A DNA stretch of 64,000 bases, from contig CM064580.1 of the NCBI GenBank assembly GCA_032716605.1, positions 35,804,001-35,868,000 of the forward strand. The letters are read 5' to 3'. The position numbers were made by a program, and so were the translations under genes. The notes below the pieces were generated by a model. The model saw only the letters and a program-made list of their open reading frames with translations. It did no database searches and was not told where the DNA came from. Shown here in pieces: positions 43,911-54,478 of this stretch (its first letter is position 1; every line of letters begins with the position of its first letter). The DNA is from Paralithodes platypus (Eukaryota > Arthropoda > Malacostraca > Decapoda > Lithodidae).

Positions 43911-44268
43911 GCGATTATGAATTATTGGGATCAATACGCTAGCGTTTATGATATGTTTTACCTTACCTGTATATTATTGAATAATATGTAAAATAATTTT
44001 GGATTGTAGAGGTTCTTCTCTATAATTTTATCCTGACCTCCCATACGTACTAAATTCAGCAAACTCGGGGGGCCCCTTCCAACTTATACATTTTTTGCCC
44101 AATCTCTTTGTACCTTTCCCGAACTTTAAATATTAGGTGAGCCTTTCAGTGTAATTATACCGTGTCCTTCCATACATCAGCACCACCACGCCTGTCATCA
44201 CTTACACCTCTTGATCAGCACTCCCACCCTTACCTACACCTATATACAAGGACCTTACCTTACAATTA

Positions 44269-44286
<18 letters not shown>
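43911..44286. other. Unassigned stretch
   Basis: No gene was recognised. It ends in a CT run (44271-44286) before the AT array. Confidence 0.4.

Positions 44287-44333
<47 letters not shown>
44287..44333. repeat. AT dinucleotide array
   Basis: A 47-bp TA array directly after a CT run. Confidence 0.95.
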
Positions 44334-44338
<5 letters not shown>

Positions 44339-44554
44339 GTTCTGGCCTCCCTCTTTGTTTCTGTTTATGTCTCACCAACACAGAGACTATCCAGCTAGCT
44401 CTCACAAACACCTCCTCCTTCTATTCATTTTACTACACTAAACAAGCACACCACACTTCTTTCCAATACACCAATTAAGAAATTTTTGTTATGCCACTCT
44501 TTCAACTTTAGGGGAGACACTCGTTACTGGCAGCTTTGCTTTGTTTTATTTATA
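44334..44554 (+). mobile_element. Orphan 3' tail of the jockey-like LINE (44500-44554) in unassigned DNA
   Basis: 44500-44550 reads TTTCAACTTTAGGGGAGACA, then CTCGTTACTGGCAGCTTTGC, matching the tail at 3565-3605. No LINE coding sequence precedes it. Confidence 0.6.
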
Positions 44555-45236
44555 AACTACAAAAGATGTACAAACTGGTTTGTTGAAAGTGATTTATCTA
44601 CGTTCTTGCATTTACTAGGAATGGAGTGGATCAATCGGTATACAAAAACCTTAAACAGACAGACTATAGATATGGAAGGGAGAGTGAGGAGTATGCTAGG
44701 GCAGCTATTGCGTGTTCTAGTGGTGTTGTATATTAAGACGGTATGTTAAGGGGAGATTTCCACCTGGATGATTTTTTTCTGAACCTCTTTCTCCCTCATG
44801 TTTAGCCCCATTGCTTGTGAGTTTAAAGACGCTTGCCCCATTAGTTTGGCGATTTTAAGAACCCTCGCCCCATTTCTGTCAATTTGAAGACCATTCGTGC
44901 CATTTAGGTGTCGATTTTTTCCTGGCGAGTGATAGCGAGCCTGTAATTTAAGGGGAACCGGCCTTTGGCCTGGAAATTTTTCTACCGAAAAATTTACACA
45001 TTTATCTTGAAAGGGGGTCAAGGGGGAGTAATTTTAAGCTTGATGGAAGTCTAGGGAATCAACTAAAAACCTCCCCTTAAGGTAGGAATATATATATATA
45101 TATATTTAGTATCAGAGATCGAGGGTACTCTTATGCTTATATAATATATATTCGTATTGTTAATTTGCAAGTTGACAGTTGTGTGTATTGTTGAGGTTAA
45201 GTCTTTAGTAGGGATCTCAAAGATAGAGGAAAACAA
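44555..45236 (+). repeat. Interspersed repeat, family G copy 2, interrupted by a TTAA element
   Basis: It matches 34018-34394 on both sides of a 327-bp insertion at 44750-45076. The left part ends GGTATGTTAA and the right part resumes TTAAGGTAGGAATATATA. In the uninterrupted copy the junction reads ACGTTAAGGTAGG, with a single TTAA. Confidence 0.88.
44750..45076 (+). mobile_element. TTAA element, family A, insertion proven by empty paralogue
   Basis: The 327-bp copy starts GGGGAGATTTCCACC and ends AAAAACCTCCCC, between TTAA at 44746-44749 and 45077-45080. It contains CTTTCTCCCTCATGTTTAGC, CCTGGCGAGTGATAGCGAGC, ACCGGCCTTTGGCC, TTTTTCTACCGAAAAATTTA and AGCTTGATGGAAGTCTAGGG. The 91-codon minus-strand ORF over it is not conserved in other copies. 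Confidence 0.95.
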
Positions 45237-45240
45237 AATA

Positions 45241-47110
45241 ATTATTTTACTCATTTGAAAATAGACAACAAAGATGTAATCGTAAATTCCCGACTCAAAT
45301 GCATAGAATTAACATGAAAACAAATTCAAACTTATATCAACTTTCAAGTTTGTCGACATTCGGTTGTGTAAGTAACTTCGAACTGACATAAGGTGTTTAG
45401 CAGTACAGTAAAACAATAAACAAATATAACAACAAGAGAGAGAGAGAGATATATATGTGTGTGTGTGTGGGGGGGGGGGGGGGGGGGGGTAGACTGGGAT
45501 GGATGAGGTGCCGTGCAGCTAAAATATGATGGTTCGTGATTTTAATTTGGTCACCCAGTCTTTGTCTGACCATGTCTCACTCTCTCTTTGGCTGCTTTGT
45601 CTCAACTCTTAAAGCTTTTTACTGATCATTTTGCTTCACCTTTGATTGTAAGTATTTTGATGAACGTGTATGATAATGTGCCTGTGTGTTTCACCTTATA
45701 TGTTTATTCTGCGTGTATATACTTTCATGACAAATTTACTTTACAATCACATTTTGAGATGTTTGTTTGCAATACTTTGTATTTGATTCCTATAACTTGC
45801 CATTGATCTCGTTTCATTCAATCCACTCTCCCAATATAGGGAACACTGAAACATTACGTTATGCCTTAATTATCAATTCCGTTGCCTTCTCCCAAATATA
45901 GACTATATGCTGTTATTTCCCCTATTTGTTCTTATCAGGCTGTTATGCCATCTAAGAACACTGAGTAAATGCCGTTAAAACGCAATTGACCAAAGGCAGA
46001 TGAACATGTGGAGAAAACGCCGTATCTAGGATTTTTTCTTCTCCTAAATGCTAATCCATAGAAGAATATGCATGTCGTCACTATTTGCTTCCGTTGATAT
46101 ATGTTGGAATAAGTGTGCCACCAATCTTTCACAAATATCCTTAAATTGATCGCATGACAAAATCTATCTTAGCTCCAGTGAAGCATGATAGTTAAATAGA
46201 ATATAGACACATACGGTCTAAGGCCATCATTATTTATTGGTCATGCAATTAAGGGGGAAGGAATATAGAGAGAAATATATGTATGATGAGGCAGATCTGT
46301 GAAAGTGGGTGATCCATAGAAGATAAAGTAGTATTACCTTATCAGTTCGACAATGTAAGATGTGAAATTTGTTTAGGTATATATCTGTACTGTTAAGAAT
46401 ATAATTGAGAAACGGTATTAACGAAATCCTTAATTAAGAGTCCGTTTTGAGCATCATAAATTGATTACAATATTCTGGCGTTACAAAAGTACAAAACTTA
46501 ATAGTAATTTCGAGTGAAATTTATAAACAAAACATTTTACGCAAGCCATTCTTCTAAAGAAATCCTTCCCACACAATTAAAACATTTTGGTGGTGGCTAA
46601 GTTACATTTCTAAAGATCGTCTATGGAGTGAAAGTGTTGATCGGATTGCTTTTCGGTACAAAGGCTGTAAGAAACACGGTGTCCGGCTATCTGTTACCCA
46701 GGTGATTTACCGTGGTGGTGGACAGACAGTTGGCAGGTATATATGTTGGTGTAATGTTTGTAATATCCTGCCATTATGAACAGCTACACATGGTATTAAG
46801 GATATTAGTCATCCTAACCTAACATATATATTACTCTACCCTATTCCATTGCTGTAGAAAAGTAACAAGTAGTAATAAGAACATCAAGCACCGTAGGGAA
46901 TCAGTAGGATGTGAAACCGCGGTACCATATGTGTGAACGGACTCAGTTTTGTGATATAATGTAAAAACTGCTGGCCTCTGACCCCACTCTGACCCCTGCT
47001 GGCAAGTGTTGACCTCGCCTGGCTCCGGGGTCACTCTCTTGCCTTCTTCGGATGCGCTTTGTTTTTGTCAGGTTTTCACTACAGACTAATATGGTAGTAT
47101 ATATATATAA
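45241..47110. other. Unassigned stretch
   Basis: GA/GT repeats followed by a run of 21 G lie at about 45435-45489. Otherwise AT-rich with no recognisable gene or repeat. Confidence 0.5.
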
Positions 47111-47119
47111 GTCTGGTAT

Positions 47120-47275
47120 ATTAGGATAGGTTAGTTTAAAATATGTTAGGTATATAGGTTAGGGTTGTTAAAGAATGAAAGGTTAGGTCAGGGTTGGGTT
47201 AGGATAGGCTATACTATGTTAACGAAGGAAACGTTAGGTCAGGTTAGGGAAAGTTACGTTAGGATAAGTGGACTA
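47120..47275. repeat. Degenerate TTAGG-like stretch
   Basis: TAGGATAGGTTAG, AGGTTAGGTCAGG and GGTTAGGATAGGC motifs occur in loose tandem order. It resembles the better-preserved arrays at 22838 and 27508. Confidence 0.6.
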
Positions 47276-47391
47276 TGTGTTGCCATTATTTACATACGGA
47301 CTGCTTGATCTGGCTAGGATAATATTATCGTCTCCCGATTTGTTTCCCTATAAATTCACCTTGGTTACTTCACCCTATCCTACCTGTGGCC

Positions 47392-47393
<2 letters not shown>

Positions 47394-47426
<33 letters not shown>

Positions 47427-47482
47427 ATATTCTTGATTGTCCTCTAGCAGTGAGTACTTTTTTTTTTTTTTTTTTTTTTTTT
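47394..47482. repeat. GA array and poly(T) run
   Basis: GA repeats at 47394-47422, then a T run at 47459-47482 that abuts the next family A element. Confidence 0.9.
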
Positions 47483-47484
47483 AT

Positions 47485-47811
47485 GAGGAGATTTCCAATT
47501 AAGGGATTTTATTTCTGGACCGCTTTCTCCCTCATGTTTAACCACATTACTTTTGAAATTTTAAGACGTTCGTCCCATTAGTTTGACGATTTAAGAACTT
47601 TTGCCCCATTTCTGTCAATTTTAAGACCTGTCGTGCCATTTGAGTGTTGATTTTTTCCTGGCGAGCGATAGCGAGCCTGTATTTTAAGAGGAACCGGCCA
47701 TCGGCTGGGGATATTTTTCTACCAAAAAAATTACAAATTTATCTTGAAAGGAGTCTTTGGGGTGTAATTATAAGTTTGATTGAGGTCTAGGGAACAAACT
47801 AAAAACCTCCT
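47485..47811 (+). mobile_element. TTAA element, family A (decayed target sites)
   Basis: It begins GAGGAGATTTCC after TTAT and ends ACCTCCTC before GTAA, so the flanking TTAA sites and the outermost bases have mutated symmetrically. Core blocks TTTCTCCCTCATGTTTAACC, CCTGGCGAGCGATAGCGAGC, AACCGGCCATCGGC and TTTTTCTACC are present. It is closest to the 44750 copy in its ends and length. Confidence 0.85.
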
Positions 47812-48124
47812 CGTAAATTGAATGCGTAATGCATCAGTTGTGCACATTTTCTTATATTGTGAATTGGTCCCGTCTCTATGATACAAACATTATATAATAA
47901 TGACTTACATTTGTCATCCTGCTAGATGGTCATTAAACCAATATGTGGAAGTACCTTAATATATCATGCGTACTTGAATCTGGATTACAAGTCATCAATA
48001 CACAAATAACAAAAGTGAAAATAAATAAAGTAGAAAGTTATTTTTGAACCACCATGGAGATCATTGGTAGCAGGTCGAAAGAATAATCAGCGTTAATAAT
48101 ATATCGCCAAGATACCCAACTTAA

Positions 48125-48488
48125 GGGGAGGCAGACCGTTTTTCTGGACTCCCTTCTCCCTAATGTTTAGCCTCACTAGTTTTGAAATTATAGGACGTTG
48201 GTTCCATTAGTTTGGGAATTTTATAACCTTTCACCCCATTTCTTTGTCAATATTAGGACCCTTCGTGCCACTTAGGTGTCGATTTTTTCCTGGCGAGCGA
48301 TAGCGAGCCTGTAATTTTAGGAGGAATTGGCCTTCGGCCGGGACATTTTTCTACCGAAAAGTGTACAAATCTATCTTGAAGGGGGGTCTAGGGGGTATTT
48401 TTCTAAGCTTGATGGAGGTCTAGGGAGAAAACTAAAAAAAATATATGAATACATTAATTAATAGACCAAACAACCAGCCAGTGTCCCC
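48125..48488 (+). mobile_element. TTAA element, family A
   Basis: TTAA at 48121-48124 and 48489-48492. It starts GGGGAGGCAGACCGTTTTTC and ends GCCAGTGTCCCC. It contains CTGGCGAGCGATAGCGAGCC, GGCCTTCGGCCGGG, TTTTTCTACCGAAAA and AAGCTTGATGGAGGTCTAGG. Its left end matches the 14812 copy (GGGGAGGCAGACCG). Confidence 0.9.
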
Positions 48489-48492
48489 TTAA

Positions 48493-48973
48493 AAGGTGAA
48501 GGAAAGAGAAGCAAACACAGGGACAGGAAAGTAAATATGTAGTGACGACGAGGACAATAATGATGATGTAAAGAGAAGGAAGAGTAGAGGAAAACAAAGG
48601 CAGAAGTAGTGAGCGCATATTACGTCTTGTGGGGAAAAGGGAGGATGAATACCACTATACCCTATTTCTTTCCAACTGACGGTAATTTGCAACGTTCCCA
48701 TCAAGATTTCTCTATTTTGAAGATTTCGTAGTGAAGTATGGTGCTAATTAAATATACTTGGTCTTAATATGAAGCAGAGTCATAGGCGTTTCATATTTTT
48801 GCATCAAGTATCCAGATATTAGCTACTAAGGAATTCAGTTTACCATCAGATAAAATGAAACAGAGTAGTAGCAATAGGAAGAACACGATACTGATGATGA
48901 GGACGAATGGCAGGGAGAGAACTATAATGAGTAACGAGGAAGAGAAAGGGTTAAACACATAATATATAGAGGA
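48493..48973. other. Unassigned purine-rich stretch
   Basis: Spacer between two family A elements with no recognisable gene. Confidence 0.45.
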
Positions 48974-48977
48974 TTAA

Positions 48978-49691
48978 GGGGAGGGGGATCACTGTTCTGG
49001 TGCCTCTTCTTCCTCTTGTTTAGCCCCATTAGTTTTCAGATGTTAAGACGTTTGGTCCTTTAATTTGGCGATTTTAAGACGTTTCGCTCCATTTCTTTGT
49101 CAATATTAAGAATTTTCGTGTCATTTAGATGTCAATTTGTTTCCTGGCGAGCGAAAGCGAGCCTGTAATTTAAGAGAAACCGGCTTTTGGCGGGGAAATT
49201 TTTCTATCGAAATTTATTCAAATATATCTTGAAGGGTGGTCTAGGGTGTTTATTCAAATATATCTTGAAGGGTGGTCTAGGGTGTTATTCAAATATATCT
49301 TGAAGGGTGGTCTAGGGTGTTATTCAAATATATCTTGAAGGGTGGTCTAGGGTGTTATTCAAATATATCTTGAAGGGTGGTCTAGGGTGTTATTCAAATA
49401 TATCTTGAAGGGTGGTCTAGGGTGTTATTCAAATATATCTTGAAGGGTGGTCTAGGGTGTTATTCAAATATATCTTGAAGGGTGGTCTAGGGTGTTATTC
49501 AAATATATCTTGAAGGGTGGTCTAGGGTGTTATTCAAATATATCTTGAAGGGTGGTCTAGGGTGTTATTCAAATATATCTTGAAGGGTGGTCTAGGGTGT
49601 TTTTGTTTAAGCTTGATTGAGGTCTAGGGAGGAAACTAAAACATATTATAGAAAAAATAATAAATAAACAAATAAATGAGCCCATCCCCCC
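48978..49691 (+). mobile_element. TTAA element, family A, with an internal minisatellite
   Basis: TTAA at 48974-48977 and 49692-49695. It starts GGGGAGGGGGATCACTG and ends GCCCATCCCCCC. Core: TGTTTAGCCCCATTAGTTTT, CCTGGCGAGCGAAAGCGAGC, GGCTTTTGGCGGGGAAATTT. The segment before the 3' block has expanded into an 11-copy 35-bp array (49215-49600), after which AAGCTTGATTGAGGTCTAGG resumes. Confidence 0.9.
49215..49600. repeat. 35-bp minisatellite, 11 copies, inside a family A element
   Basis: The unit is TATTCAAATATATCTTGAAG followed by GGTGGTCTAGGGTGT; the first copy is 36 bp. It derives from the family A segment 'AAATTTATCTTGAAGGGGGG' plus 'TCTAGGGGGT'. Units are essentially identical, so the growth is recent. 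Confidence 0.97.
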
Positions 49692-49695
49692 TTAA

Positions 49696-49966
49696 TATTT
49701 GGTAATACAGAGGAAGCTTAAGACAAGAATGCGGAAGACGAAGGTGAGGGTGCCGACAATAGGTAGCGAGGAGGAGAAGAAGCATGAACAGCAGAGGGGT
49801 GGCAAGAAGAGACAAATGGGTAGTAGTATAAGAGGCAGGGTGGCTGGTAATGGAAGACGTGAGAGCTGAGAGATAAGCCAAACAAATCTGGAGAGGTTAG
49901 TTGAGGGTCGGTAGGCAAAAAAATTAATATGGAGAGGAAAAATGAGGATCTTGATTGTAACCAGGG
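49696..49966. other. Unassigned stretch
   Basis: Spacer with no recognisable gene. Minus-strand ORFs of 66-81 codons lack any known domain. Confidence 0.4.
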
Positions 49967-49980
49967 AATATAAGTGATAT

Positions 49981-50185
49981 CAATTATGTACGATTAAGTA
50001 CGACAGGTTGGGTAAGAGGTATCCTCACCAGGATTCGAACCCACTCACTCCAGGTATATTTGTATAATTATGAACTAAGGTTGCTTTCCTTATATCCGCT
50101 CATGGCCGAGTGGTTACGGTGCCCGACTCTCCCAAATATACCTGGAGTGAGTGGGTTCGAATCCTGGTGAGGATACCTCTTACCC
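49981..50185 (+). mobile_element. tRNA-related foldback retroposon with 14-bp target duplication
   Basis: The 205-bp insertion is flanked by the direct repeat AATATAAGTGATAT (49967-49980 and 50186-50199). Its right part reads like a tRNA: TGGCCGAGTGGTTACGG (A box, about 50103) and GGGTTCGAATCC (B box, about 50153). Its left part (50009-50062) is the exact reverse complement of 50133-50186, a perfect 54-bp inverted repeat around a 70-bp loop. The anticodon stem cannot be formed, so it is not a tRNA gene. It sits in the 3' tail of the jockey-like LINE. Confidence 0.85.
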
Positions 50186-50199
50186 AATATAAGTGATAT

Positions 50200-51170
50200 A
50201 TGTATTTTTTATGTGTACGAAGGAGACAAAGGGAAAAGCTGCCTGTAACAAGTGTCCTTCCAAAAGTTGAGAGAGAGTGATAGTCAAATTCAAGGTACAT
50301 TAGAATAAAAATATCTGGAGACACGGAACTTGAAGCAATTTAAGTCATAATATGAGGGAAAGACAGATTGAGGGAGAGAGTTCCAGAGTTTACTTGTTGA
50401 GTAGAAGATAGACTGGGAAAATCCGTTCACTCTTGTTTTATAGGGTTGGACAGAATAGGGTTGGGAATGTGTTGAAAGGTGGGTGCCCCCTACCCTCCAT
50501 AAGGAAGGTTGTATACACTGAGAAAGCTCTGAAGAACACTGAATATTGTAATAGCGGTAGCACAGTGAGAGATGCAACGTTGTGGCGTTTAGAGAGAGAT
50601 TGTAGGTCTCACCAAAGTCCTAAAAAGAGGATGACCAAGAGTTAGTGAGATAGGTAATAAGTAACACCCCATTCTTTAACATTGATATCAAATACAAACC
50701 CCAATGTACTTGAATAAACTAATGAAAGCATAATTATAGCCCTCCCGGGATATGAGATAATATGAGATAAGCAGCCCTTAATTTAAATTAAGGAAACCAT
50801 ACTGGTGACCTGAAAGTAGATTATGGGAAGACGAATGCTTGAGAAATTAGAATTAACAACTGATAGAAAATATTTAGAGATTCAAGAAATGAGAGCAATT
50901 GGACTATTGTTGGAGGGTTGAGAGTGGTCACTCTCCTTTGGGACAGGTTGAATGAGAGCAAACTTCCAGCAAGAAGGGAAGATGTTAGAGGAAAGACGGA
51001 GACGGAACAGTTTACCTAGGCAGGGAGTCAGCACGGAAGAACGTTTTCTTTAGTACAACAGGAGGAACACCATCTGGTCCGTACGCCTTCTATATATTAA
51101 GCCTAGAGAGGGCAGGAAGTACATCCTGAGAAAATATTAGGATATTAGGAAATACTAAGTGAGAGGGTGG
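50200..51170 (-). pseudogene. Jockey-like LINE copy 3, internally deleted
   Basis: Minus strand. 51170-50890 carries the RT entry block with stops (KAYGPDGVPPVVLKK, LLEVCSHSTCPKGE). After a deletion the C-terminal ORF 50577-50290 follows (LCYRYYNIQCSSELSQCIQP, STSKLWNSLPQSVFPSYYDL, FKFRVSRYF), then the 3' tail to about 50200. The palm and catalytic box are missing. A tRNA-related element has inserted at its 3' edge. Confidence 0.85.
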
Positions 51171-51174
51171 TGGA

Positions 51175-51827
51175 AATGATCATCACGCGATGTGATGTGA
51201 TGAGAATAATGTTGATGATAATGACATACACATAATTTAGTAATCATACCGTCACTGATCATCTCCTACCTTCCGTATCTTGATCTGTATATATCTTGCT
51301 AACTATTACTAACATCCACCATCTACGATAGTTTCCATTAGGTGAATGAGATAATTTTGCTTTGTGGGCCTATTTCTTTTCTCCCCTCTTTTGTAGTAAA
51401 ATATGCAGGTACGAAATGAGAACATGAACAAATATTTTGTTCATAATGATAGATGCCAAACAAGTCCGCAATTGTTTAGATTCTGCAAAAAAAATAAAAA
51501 TAAAATAAAAAATAATATATTAGGTCAAGTAGGTTTTATCTGATGAAATTACATATAAATTATGTAATTGTTTTAAGAGGATTCTCCTAATACGATGATT
51601 ATAATATGACCAGTTGTCCAATATTTATCAAACCTATCACCATACTATGTCATATTCTTTTACTTTGTTTTGGATGACATTAGAAGATCTTGCTCAGTTT
51701 TAGAAGACCTAGGAATCAGGCGAACATACACTCAATTAACCCTCTGGAACTCCCAATTCCTTCCTAAGCTAAATTAAATCGTCTAATAAAAGCCACAGTA
51801 AGAGCTCGTCATTGTAAAAGCAAGGGT
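51175..51827. other. Unassigned AT-rich stretch
   Basis: No gene was recognised. On the minus strand a T-rich tract ending TTTGCAG lies at 51484-51520 (see rejected items). Confidence 0.45.
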
Positions 51828-51831
51828 TAAG

Positions 51832-52198
51832 GGGAGATGGGTCGTTTTTCTGGACCCCTTTCTCCTTCGTATCAAGCCCCATAGTTTTGAAATTGTTTGA
51901 CGTTCGGCCCATTAGTTTAGCGAGTTTAGCACTTTTAGCTCCATTTCGCTGTCAATATTAAGACCTATCGTGCCATTTAGGTGACGATTTTTTCCTGGAA
52001 AGCGATAACGAGCCTGTAATTATAAGAGGAATCGGCCTTCGGCCGGGAAATTATTCTACCGAAAAATTTACAAATTTATCATGAGGGGGGGATCTAGGAT
52101 ATGTTTGTTTTTAAGTTTGAGTAGGTCTAGCGAGGAAACACAAAATAAATGAATAGCCTACATTAATTATTATAAACACAACAACAGCCACTAGCCCC
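51832..52198 (+). mobile_element. TTAA element, family A
   Basis: TTAA at 51828-51831 and 52199-52202. It starts GGGGAGATGGGTCGTTTTTC and ends GCCACTAGCCCC. It contains TGGAAAGCGATAACGAGCC, TCGGCCTTCGGCCGGG, ATTCTACCGAAAAATTTAC and GAGTAGGTCTAGCGAGGAAA. Confidence 0.9.
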
Positions 52199-52202
52199 TT
52201 AA

Positions 52203-52448
52203 TGGAAGGTTCTGCGTTGGGTGGTGCTTCGTGAACCCCGGTAACTGCTTTGTTTATCTTCCTTGTCGTGGATTAATTGGCCTCTCTCGGGTTGCTTATC
52301 AGAATGCAAGTTGATCGTGGTAGGCGGTGGTGCACAAACTACCTGGCTTTTTACTCTCTCTCTCTCTCTCTCTGGGTCAGTATATACAGTATGTACTATT
52401 TACTGTGTATATATATATATATATAATATATAATATATTATATATATA

Positions 52449-52511
<63 letters not shown>

Positions 52512-53170
52512 ACTGTATATACTGTATATAATGTAAGACACTATCATCGTTCGTAAGTACACAATATACCCTGTTAGCTTTAATCAGATATTTGAGATAA
52601 AAAAAAAAAAGACACATGTGATCAGCAAGCCCAACTAATGAGTAGCTGTAGTTTGGCAGGAGACTTTTTTGGTTACCAAGTATATACTGACTACTTTGTG
52701 AGAGCAACGAACCTGTAGTGAAATGCAACAAGAGTTTTAAGACATTGTTTTCTCTTCTACTCTTATTAACTTATCTTAAGTTTGTTTCCGCATGAAAACA
52801 CAAGTGTAATTATCATAATAGGTGATAGTTCCCAATTGCCACAGATTATTTTCCTTACTGCAAGTTTATGGTCAGTATTTCGAGTTTGGACGAAACCTTT
52901 GATTGTACTTGACTGCATCGCCGGACCAGAAAGTAATAACAAAGACTGTGAACACCTCTGATTATTTATAAAGATACTTGTTTACGTAAATATCTTCAGA
53001 ATATATTACACATTGAAAGGAAATGTCAAACCATAAACTATTTAGGTATTGATTGATTATTAAGTGACATTGAGAAGATATGATTGTTTATTTGTTCATT
53101 TCCACGGAGCTACAACCCCCAATCAGCAGGTGTCTTCAGATCATTCATAGGCCCCAAATGTTTAGGTTTA
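52203..53170. other. Unassigned stretch with a large AT array
   Basis: CT repeats at 52355-52372 are followed by a complex TA/TATAGTATA region at 52407-52530, partly palindromic. No gene was recognised. Confidence 0.55.
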
Positions 53171-53538
53171 GGGGGGTCACCTGTTTTTTTTTTATCTTTC
53201 TCGCCTTTTCTCTCTTTCTCTGGCTTGTATCCATTCGGCTCCATTCAGCCAACTGTTTTAAGACGTTTATCCTCATCCAGGTGTTGATTTCTTCCTGGCG
53301 AGCGATAGCGAGCCATCATTGTATGGAGAAATCCTGCTTCGCCGGAGACATTTTTCTATCGAAAAAATTTCAAATTTAGCTTTCTGTCAAAACAAAAATA
53401 TATGTATGCTGGCGAGCGGTAAATATTGACACCTGGATGGGGGTAAACGTCTTAAAACAGTAGGCTGAATGGGGCCGAATGGATACAAGCCAAAGAGAGA
53501 GGGAGAGAGAGAAAAAAGAAAAAGCGAGGGGGGTCCCC
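53171..53538. mobile_element. Palindromic TTAA element, family B copy 4
   Basis: It starts GGGGGGTCACCTG after TTTA and ends AGGGGGGTCCCC before TTAA (53539-53542). Left arm: GGCTTGTATCCATTCGGCTC, AAGACGTTTATCCTCATCCA, CCTGGCGAGCGATAGCGAGC. Right arm: GCTGGCGAGCGGTAAATATT, GGGGGTAAACGTC and GGGGCCGAATGGATACAAGC. The right GCTCGC block is partly deleted and appears in the same orientation as the left one. Confidence 0.85.
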
Positions 53539-53773
53539 TTAAGTGAACAGAATAGAAAGAGCAGACACATGAGGAGGAGTATGCCAGATAATGTTTATAT
53601 ACTGGGTAAGGGAATATAGCGGTGGTCTTAACCCCTACATTACGATAACACCATAACAAATATATTCTGGCTAACGGTAGAAGATTTATTGGGTAGTTTG
53701 GGAAGGACAAATACAATCAAAAGGTTCAGAAAAACAACAAACAGATATCCGCTTCTGGAAAGATAATATTTAA

Positions 53774-53980
53774 CCCTTTGAGTACCAGCGACGTGTGTTA
53801 TATTGTATTCTAGCGTTATTTAGACGATAGTATGCAGCTTAGGAAGGATCTGTGGTAGTTAAAGGGGTTGGTTGAGATAGTTTGAAGTCTTATTATTACT
53901 AGAGGTCCTTCCAAAGCTGAATAACATAGTCCAATATTGCCAGAATATGATAAAAAAGGACGTCTCTGGTACTCAATGGG
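53774..53980. mobile_element. 207-bp TTAA-flanked TIR element, family D copy 2
   Basis: TTAA at 53770-53773 and 53981-53984. It starts CCCTTTGAGTACCAGCGACG and ends GGACGTCTCTGGTACTCAAT then GGG. Terminal inverted repeats extend about 40 bp. Same length as 17863-18069. Confidence 0.85.
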
Positions 53981-54091
53981 TTAAGCCACATATAATGTTC
54001 TTTCGTTAGCCATAGCAAAAATATAACAGGCGTCATCGTATTGCAGGGATAAATGGTAAACACTCCTGCGAAACACCAGCTGAAACTTTAA

Positions 54092-54474
54092 GGGAGCCCA
54101 CCTCGCTTTTTCTTATATCTTTCTCTCCCTCTCTCTTTGGCTTGTATCCATTCGGCCCCATTCAGCCTACTGTTTTAAGACGTTTGCCCCCATCCAGGTG
54201 TCAGTATTTTCCTGGCGAGCGGTAGCGAGCCAGCATATATATATTTTTGTTTTGACTGCAAGCTAAATTTGTACATTTTTTCGATAGAAAAATTTCTTCG
54301 GCGAAGCCAGATTTCTCCATACAATGCTGGCTCGCTATTGCTCGCCAGGAAGCAATCGACACCTGGATGGGGATAAACGTCTTAAAACAGTTGGCTGAAT
54401 GGGGCCGAATGGATACAAGCCAGGGAAAGAGAGAAAAAGGAGATAAAGATAAAAAAAAAAGCAGGTGACCCCCC
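54092..54474. mobile_element. Palindromic TTAA element, family B copy 5
   Basis: TTAA at 54088-54091 and 54475-54478. The left terminus is GGGAGCCCACCTCGC and the right is GCAGGTGACCCCCC. Arms of about 150 bp are reverse complements (GGCTTGTATCCATTCGGCCC against GGGGCCGAATGGATACAAGC; CCTGGCGAGCGGTAGCGAGC against CTGGCTCGCTATTGCTCGCC). The loop holds TTTTTTCGATAGAAAAA and TCTTCGGCGAAGCCAGA. Confidence 0.92.
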
Positions 54475-54478
54475 TTAA

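Noticed and set aside
50097..50186. Functional tRNA gene
   Set aside because: A and B boxes are present, but the anticodon stem and part of the T stem do not pair, and the sequence is part of an insertion with a target duplication.
51400..51525. Minus-strand exon after a T-rich tract ending TTTGCAG
   Set aside because: The acceptor is plausible, but no strong donor follows and the reading frames are short. It is much weaker than the 17217 site.
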